20,656 bases of DNA from Candidatus Aciduliprofundum sp. (lineage in GTDB: Archaea; Thermoplasmatota; Thermoplasmata; Thermoplasmatales; Aciduliprofundaceae): the NCBI GenBank assembly GCA_015523135.1, contig WAKY01000127.1, positions 1-20,656 of the forward strand, read 5' to 3'. Within the stretch, counting starts at the first letter, position 1. Each line of letters starts with the position of its first letter. Positions 16,175-20,656 of the stretch are shown here, piece after piece. The translations under genes were made by a program, and so were the position numbers. The notes under the pieces were generated by a model, which saw only the letters and a program-made list of their open reading frames with translations, did no database searches and was not told the DNA's origin.

Positions 16175-16221
16175 CTTGTTGATTGTAATTTGATTATCAA
16201 TTATAAGATTTGCAACGATTA

Positions 16222-16230
16222 ATATAAATA
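16222..16230 (+). promoter_or_regulatory. TATA box deciding the start of the small membrane protein
   Basis: ATATAAATA is centred 26 nt before the GTG at 16252 but only 17 nt before the TTG at 16243, so the GTG is the better leaderless start. Confidence 0.5.
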
Positions 16231-16251
16231 AATGCTCAAAGATTGAAACAT

Positions 16252-16731
16252 GTGGCCACAATCGAGGATATAAAGGAGGATTTTTTCTACGCATACCTAG
16301 TGGAGCTTGCTTTTCTCATATCCGTTATTTTCAATTTTATATATGCAAATGATTGGGATAATGTAATAAAATACTCTCTGATTTTTTGGGGGATATTTAT
16401 AACAGAGGATAAAATTTTAAAATCATTCATACTATCAAAATTGAAAGATCTAAAAGAAATATTCCACTTAATTCAAAGGTGGAAAAAAATTGCAAAGGCA
16501 GCTCTTGCCCTTTATTTATCCCTCCTAATCATTTTATCAAGTTGGGGAATAATATATTATTTAAAAATTTATATGGACCATATTGAAAGTATAGTCCCCA
16601 TAATGATTCAAATTTTTCCATTCTATGTTGCCATTTACACAGGATGGCTCTTTTCACTATCTTACATAAGAGCTAAGTATGTAAGACTCATTCTTGCAAT
16701 ACTAAAGAGACGTTCAGTTACCAGGTCTTAA
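16252..16731 (+). CDS. small multi-pass membrane protein, unknown function
   Basis: About 159 residues from the GTG start; a TTG three codons earlier is possible but fits the promoter less well. Hydrophobic segments suggest three or four membrane passes: near residues 14-34 (LVELAFLISVIFNFIY), possibly 41-54 (SLIFWGIFI), 82-104 (ALALYLSLLIILSSWGIIYYL) and 113-134 (IMIQIFPFYVAIYTGWLF). A basic amphipathic stretch rich in Lys, around 58-80, separates the pairs, and the C-terminus is basic. I recognise no family. It is divergent from UPF0200 and convergent with the MscS gene, which it overlaps by 18 bp, so no operon partner hints at a role. Length, codon use and the well-placed promoter support a real gene. 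Confidence 0.7.
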   Translation: MATIEDIKEDFFYAYLVELAFLISVIFNFIYANDWDNVIKYSLIFWGIFITEDKILKSFILSKLKDLKEIFHLIQRWKKIAKAALALYLSLLIILSSWGIIYYLKIYMDHIESIVPIMIQIFPFYVAIYTGWLFSLSYIRAKYVRLILAILKRRSVTRS

Positions 16732-18168
16732 TGGTTTAATATGTACATCCACCTGTGGGAATGGTATCTCTATACCTCTCTCCCTAAACACATTAACTAT
16801 TTTCTCTCTTATCTCGCTGGGCACTTCCCACTGTTCCATAACATCTTCAATCCAAATGTAGAGAGAAAAATTTAAGCTTGAATCTCCAAACTCACGAAAT
16901 ACCACTGCAGGTTCATACTCCCCACCACGAAGAACTCTTGGATGAGAAAGTGCTATTTCTTTTAGGGTTTTTATAACCTTCTCAACATCACTTCCATAAG
17001 ACACACCTACATCTATTCTAACTTTCATCTTATTATTCGGCCTGTTGAAATTGATTATATTTATATTAGCAAGTTTGCTATTTGGCACAAATACAACAGT
17101 ATTAGAAAAGAGCTCATATAATCTCGTACTCCTAACACCCACATCTAAAACTTTGTAAACTCCACTATTGTCTTCAAGCATGATTATATCTCCTATTTTA
17201 AATGCCTTGTCCACTAAAATATGAAGCCCTGAAAAGAAGTTGCCTAAGGTCTGCTGAGCTGCAAGACCTAGAATTACACCAGCAATACCTACGCTGGCAA
17301 GAAGAACTCCAACATCTACGCCCATCACCTGAAGTACCATTAAACCTCCAAGAGAACCTATAAGAACTATTCCTAATTTTTCAAGAATAGGTATTAAAAC
17401 ATTCTCTAAATCCCCCTTCTTGCTTCTTGAAAGATGGAAAAGATAGTAAATAATTATATCCTTAAAAAAGCGATAAGAGATCCAAGTTACAATTATAACC
17501 ACAATGATGTTGTAAATCTCAATTATAATCCAAAAAATTGAGGATAATGGAGGTATTGTCAAAAGAGCAGTTGTTATCCCATAAGAAATTACCCAAAGTG
17601 TAACAGGCAGGTGAAGAATCTCCACAATTATGTCATCCACCCTTGTTTTTGTTAATTTACTTATCTTCTTTAAATAAGGGAATAGAAAATAAAGGGCAAG
17701 AGTGATTATTATCCAGGTAATTATAACATTAAGAGAGGTACCCCAGTATCCCCAGCTCTCAGGCCAAGGTATCTCAAAAAGGTAAAAGGGTGTTGAAAGA
17801 TAGGAAATATGCAAAGTATAAACATAATCTCCAATTTTACCATTCTCATCATATAGAAGTACATGAATTGGAAGATTGAAATCATTTACCCCATAACTTT
17901 TTGGTGCATGCACCTCCACGTTTACTGTCTGAAAACCTCCTCCATATATAACCCCACTGCTTGGAGTTACATTCATATCCCATCCAGATGGAGTTTCATA
18001 ATTTATTGTGTAGAATATAGTTTCATTTTTGGTATTTATTATTGAAAAATTAAGAGTTATATGCTCCCCTCCCCTAATAGTAAGATTTCCAGTAGATGGA
18101 AGAATCTGCGCATAAGCAGCTGGAATCAAAACGAACGCAAGAAGTGCAATCACTAATACTTTCTTCAT
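16714..18168 (-). CDS. mscS: MscS-family mechanosensitive ion channel with secreted beta domain
   Basis: Predicted 484-aa tension-gated channel that would release solutes on osmotic downshock. A signal peptide (MKKVLVIALLAFVLIPAAYA) is followed by an extracytoplasmic beta-sandwich of about 120 residues resembling NEW3/CARDB-type domains (GGEHITLNFSIINTKNET, PSGWDMNVTPSSGVI). Several membrane segments lead to the pore helix and MscS core: ASVGIAGVILGLAAQQTLGN, FFSGLHILVDKAFKIGDII, then VGVRSTRLYELFSNTVVFVPNS and the C-terminal alpha/beta region ending in PFPQVDVHIKP. The ATG at 18168 is chosen over the TTG at 18186 because it starts the signal peptide directly and lies about 27 nt from a TATA box (18191-18200). 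The gene follows hppA on the same strand, but the promoter in between suggests separate transcription. Confidence 0.9.
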   Translation of the reverse strand: MKKVLVIALLAFVLIPAAYAQILPSTGNLTIRGGEHITLNFSIINTKNETIFYTINYETPSGWDMNVTPSSGVIYGGGFQTVNVEVHAPKSYGVNDFNLPIHVLLYDENGKIGDYVYTLHISYLSTPFYLFEIPWPESWGYWGTSLNVIITWIIITLALYFLFPYLKKISKLTKTRVDDIIVEILHLPVTLWVISYGITTALLTIPPLSSIFWIIIEIYNIIVVIIVTWISYRFFKDIIIYYLFHLSRSKKGDLENVLIPILEKLGIVLIGSLGGLMVLQVMGVDVGVLLASVGIAGVILGLAAQQTLGNFFSGLHILVDKAFKIGDIIMLEDNSGVYKVLDVGVRSTRLYELFSNTVVFVPNSKLANINIINFNRPNNKMKVRIDVGVSYGSDVEKVIKTLKEIALSHPRVLRGGEYEPAVVFREFGDSSLNFSLYIWIEDVMEQWEVPSEIREKIVNVFRERGIEIPFPQVDVHIKPLRPGN

Positions 18169-18190
18169 CTTTGTAGAGAATATCAAAAAA

Positions 18191-18200
18191 AGTATAAAAA
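18191..18200 (-). promoter_or_regulatory. TATA box of the MscS gene
   Basis: TTTTTATACT on the minus strand is centred about 27 nt before the ATG at 18168. It lies between the hppA stop codon and the MscS start, and supports the shorter reading of MscS. Confidence 0.55.
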
Positions 18201-18204
18201 GTTA

Positions 18205-20280
18205 TCACAAACTTAAGATTAGTACAAAGAGCGGGGCTAAGAGAAGAGATACTATGCTCATCAATTTGATTAATATGTTTAGAGAGGGGCCTGCTGTATC
18301 TTTGAGTGGATCACCAACAGTGTCTCCAACTACCGCAGCTTTATGGGCATCACTTCCCTTACCTCCAAAATTACCTTTTTCAATGTATTTCTTTGCGTTA
18401 TCCCAAGCACCACCTGCATTTGCCATGTATATAGCAAGCAAGAATCCAGAAGCTATTGAGCCAGCTAAAAGTCCTCCAACCGCCTCAGGTCCCAACCCAG
18501 GAGTTATACCAACTACAATGGGCACTATTATTGCCAGAAGAGTTGGAAAGATCATCTTTTTAATTGCAGCCTTTGTGGATATGTCTATACATTTTTCGTA
18601 CTCTGGCCTAGCCTTTCCCTCCATTATACCCGGTATCTCCCTAAACTGTCTACGCACTTCTTCTACCATGTTTTCAGCCGCATGCCCAACTGCAAGAAGA
18701 GCAAGAGCACTGAAAAGGAATGGCATGAGCGCACCTATAAACACTCCGACCATCACTGATGGATTGGCCAAATCAATGATTATCTTCTGCCCCAACCCTG
18801 CAAGAGTTTGATTGTATGTGGCAAATAAAGCTAAGGCTGTTAAAGCAGCTGAGCCTATGGCAAATCCCTTGCCTATAGCGGCCGTAGTATTTCCAACAGC
18901 ATCAAGCTCCTCTGCCCTTTCTCTAACCTCTTTTCCCAATTTTGCCATTTCTGCAATGCCAGCAGCATTGTCCGCAACAGGGCCATAGGTATCCATACTC
19001 AAAGTCATACCCAAGGTACTAAGCATCCCAACAGCAGCTATGGCAATGCCATAAAGATCCGCCAAGAAATACGCAAGTATTATTGCAACGGATATGGATA
19101 GAACAGGAACAACTGTGCTTAGCATACCAATTGACATGCCCGTTATTAAGTTAGTAGCTGCACCTGTAGTGCTTGCTTTTGCTATATCTCTAGTTGGTTT
19201 GTATTTATCAGAAGTGTAGTACTCCGTGGAGAATCCAATAACTATGCCTGCTATTAATCCACCGAGAAGAGCTACGAACATATTGTACCAAGGCACAACT
19301 TTGTTTAAGCTTTCAAACTTGTAATCTCCATTCAAATACATTATCAGGAATGATAGAAGAACCATCACAATAGCACTAGTTATAACTCCAGTGTTCATGG
19401 CCTTAGATGGATCTTTGTTGCGCATTAAAACAACAACTCCAATGCCTATAAATGAGGAAACAATTCCTATAGCAGCCAAGAGAAGAGGTAGATAAACCAA
19501 AGTAGTGTTCAAAGCGGAGAATAGCACACCAATAGCTATTGCAGAAATTATAGAATCAACATAGCTCTCAAATAAATCTGCACCCATTCCTGCAACATCA
19601 CCAACATTATCACCAACATTATCTGCAATAACGGCAGGATTTCTAGGGTCATCCTCAGGTATACCAGCTTCTATCTTTCCAACAAGATCAGCACCAACAT
19701 CCGCTGCTTTAGTGTATATTCCCCCACCAACTCTCGCAAACAATGCAATAGAGCTAGCACCAAAGCCAAACCCAAATAGTATGTTTGACAACTCGTATGG
19801 AGTTAGATTATTAAACAAAAGGTACATAGAACTTACACCAAATAGGCCAAGACCAACAACAGTTAGACCCATAACTGCACCTGAGGAGAAAGCTACTTTC
19901 AATCCAGAATGCATATCTTTCTCCACCGCCTTTGCAGCTCGAACATTAGCCAAGGTGGCTATGCGCATTCCTATGTTACCTGAGAGAGCTGAGAATATAG
20001 CACCAACAACAAATGCAATCCAAGTATATGCACTAACACCACCATTCTTAATGAAGCTTAGAAGATACAAGAAAACTGCTACAACAATTATATACACGGT
20101 CAAATATCTGTATTCTCTGTTAAGAAATGTCATTGCTCCTCTTCTTATGTATCCAGAGATCTCAACCATCTTTCCACTGCCTTCATCTTGCCTTCTTACA
20201 TATAATGCAAAGAAAAAGGCTATTAAGAGAGACAATAGTCCTATACCAAGTGCAATATATGCCATCATTGCCCTCACCAT
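18205..20280 (-). CDS. hppA: membrane-bound ion-translocating pyrophosphatase, K+-dependent type
   Basis: Couples pyrophosphate hydrolysis to pumping of H+ or Na+ across the membrane. The 691-aa protein has the family's usual length, with about 16 hydrophobic segments. Catalytic motifs are DVGADLVGKIEAG (near 193-205), the Asp-rich ADNVGDNVGDVAGMGADLF (from about 217) and GDTVGDPLKDTAGPSLN near the C-terminus. GNTTAAIGKG has Ala467 and Gly470, the residues of K+-dependent enzymes; K+-independent ones have Lys at the first. The ion-gate glutamate E238 is in LFESY, the position typical of Na+-pumping and dual Na+/H+ members, so Na+ transport is plausible but not proven. A TATA-like box (20309-20316) lies about 32 nt upstream of the ATG, giving a short leader. 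The gene is divergent from the DUF134 gene, sharing a 122-bp promoter region with repeats. Confidence 0.96.
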   Translation of the reverse strand: MVRAMMAYIALGIGLLSLLIAFFFALYVRRQDEGSGKMVEISGYIRRGAMTFLNREYRYLTVYIIVVAVFLYLLSFIKNGGVSAYTWIAFVVGAIFSALSGNIGMRIATLANVRAAKAVEKDMHSGLKVAFSSGAVMGLTVVGLGLFGVSSMYLLFNNLTPYELSNILFGFGFGASSIALFARVGGGIYTKAADVGADLVGKIEAGIPEDDPRNPAVIADNVGDNVGDVAGMGADLFESYVDSIISAIAIGVLFSALNTTLVYLPLLLAAIGIVSSFIGIGVVVLMRNKDPSKAMNTGVITSAIVMVLLSFLIMYLNGDYKFESLNKVVPWYNMFVALLGGLIAGIVIGFSTEYYTSDKYKPTRDIAKASTTGAATNLITGMSIGMLSTVVPVLSISVAIILAYFLADLYGIAIAAVGMLSTLGMTLSMDTYGPVADNAAGIAEMAKLGKEVRERAEELDAVGNTTAAIGKGFAIGSAALTALALFATYNQTLAGLGQKIIIDLANPSVMVGVFIGALMPFLFSALALLAVGHAAENMVEEVRRQFREIPGIMEGKARPEYEKCIDISTKAAIKKMIFPTLLAIIVPIVVGITPGLGPEAVGGLLAGSIASGFLLAIYMANAGGAWDNAKKYIEKGNFGGKGSDAHKAAVVGDTVGDPLKDTAGPSLNILIKLMSIVSLLLAPLFVLILSL

Positions 20281-20307
20281 TCAAGTAAAGGCCATATATT
20301 ATTTGAG

Positions 20308-20390
20308 CATATAAATTTTTACTCGCACAGATAATTTTTGCATATTCACGCACATATTATTTTCGCAAAACACATAAATATTAAATCGCA
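20308..20390. repeat. cluster of imperfect direct repeats between hppA and the DUF134 gene
   Basis: Segments 20324-20342 and 20349-20367 match at 16 of 19 positions (consensus CGCACA, AT-rich centre, then CGCA or TGCA), offset by 25 nt. Segments 20308-20327 and 20371-20390 match each other at 16 of 20 (CAYATAAAT, then TCGCA) and contain the TATA boxes of the two divergent genes. The arrangement suggests several binding sites for one regulator covering both promoters, but AT-rich composition inflates such matches. Confidence 0.4.
20373..20382 (+). promoter_or_regulatory. TATA box of the DUF134 gene
   Basis: CATAAATATT is centred about 25.5 nt before the ATG at 20403, consistent with a leaderless transcript; it lies within the last of the imperfect repeats. 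Confidence 0.5.
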
Positions 20391-20402
20391 TTTGTGTAAT
20401 TA

Positions 20403-20656
20403 ATGAGAGGATATGGAGGAAGAAGAGGGAGGCGCAGAGGACCAAGATGGATCTCTTATGTGCCTCCCGTGAATAGCTACGCTCCAATTGGAAGTCCTTA
20501 CATCAAGAGTGTTATTCTCACCTATTCAGAATTAGAAGCTCTGCGCTTGGTGGATGTTGAAGGTTTAACACAAGAAGAGGCAGCTGCAAGGATGGGCGTG
20601 TCTCGTAAAACTCTTTGGAATGATTTAAAGAATGGAAGAAAAAAAATAGTGGAAGC
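20403..20656 (+). CDS. DUF134/UPF0251 family predicted DNA-binding protein, 3' end cut by window
   Basis: The 84 codons visible before the window ends encode an Arg/Gly-rich start (MRGYGGRRGRRRGPRW), a Pro-containing linker, and then VILTYSELEALRLVDVEGLTQEEAAARMGVSRKTLWNDLKNGR in pieces that match the sigma-like helix-turn-helix of the DUF134 (UPF0251) family. The HTH recognition helix is about residues 66-76. Family members are small (roughly 100-150 aa) and often have a metal-binding C-terminal part, which is not visible here. Targets are generally unknown. The frame has no stop up to the window edge. The upstream repeats spanning both promoters make self-regulation or control of hppA an open possibility. 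Confidence 0.88.
   Translation, partial: MRGYGGRRGRRRGPRWISYVPPVNSYAPIGSPYIKSVILTYSELEALRLVDVEGLTQEEAAARMGVSRKTLWNDLKNGRKKIVE

Noticed and set aside
16190..16200. Palindrome TTGATTATCAA between the UPF0200 and membrane-protein promoters
   Set aside because: Only 5-bp arms in very AT-rich DNA; expected by chance.
18169..18186. TTG start giving MscS six more residues
   Set aside because: The ATG at 18168 begins the signal peptide directly and fits the TATA box distance; the TTG would leave only about 10 nt.
20299..20487. 62-aa minus-strand frame opposite the DUF134 gene
   Set aside because: Antisense to a conserved family member and spans both promoters; no support.

Overview
The window looks like chromosomal DNA of a euryarchaeon, probably a thermophilic Thermoplasmata-type lineage such as the DHVE2/Aciduliprofundum group. 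The lineage is inferred from gene content only. Signs of archaea are a eukaryote-like translation factor aIF5B, a UPF0200 kinase-like protein, an archaeal type IV pilin-like N-terminus, and TATA boxes about 24-28 nt upstream of start codons, which implies leaderless mRNAs. The DNA is AT-rich and gene-dense. I see no insertion sequence, phage gene, CRISPR array or rRNA.

Layout. (1) 1-1455: the 3' part of a pyruvate kinase gene. (2) 1423-7890, minus strand: a 2155-aa surface protein with a pilin-like N-terminus, CARDB-like repeats, two amidotransferase-like folds, a von Willebrand A domain with a complete MIDAS, and jelly-roll domains. (3) 7988-8061: tRNA-Val(GAC), followed by about 270 bases without a gene. 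This gap holds several hairpins and a 41-nt element present twice, whose stem differs between the copies only by compensatory changes. (4) 8335-12512, plus strand: biotin-protein ligase, a zinc-ribbon/PUA-like/PAPS-reductase-like protein, aIF5B, and an AlaX-type tRNA editing gene broken by a one-base frameshift. (5) 12555-15659, plus strand: an AzgA-type purine permease, then dihydropteroate synthase coupled by an ATGA overlap to a small zinc-ribbon protein. (6) 15591-16145, minus: UPF0200 nucleotide kinase-like protein. (7) 16252-16731, plus: small membrane protein. (8) 16714-18168, minus: MscS-type channel with an extracytoplasmic beta domain. (9) 18205-20280, minus: membrane pyrophosphatase of the K+-dependent type. 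(10) 20403 to the window end, plus: a DUF134/UPF0251 DNA-binding protein, cut by the window edge.

How the genes fit together. Most are housekeeping: glycolysis, biotinylation, translation initiation and fidelity, purine uptake, pterin synthesis, pyrophosphate-driven ion pumping and osmotic release. They are arranged as short transcription units, not one pathway. Promoter-proximal genes mostly look leaderless. The internal gene at 15177 has a strong Shine-Dalgarno sequence. All three convergent gene pairs overlap at their 3' ends. The two most unusual items are the duplicated, covarying hairpin element between tRNA-Val and birA, and the giant pilin-headed vWA protein.
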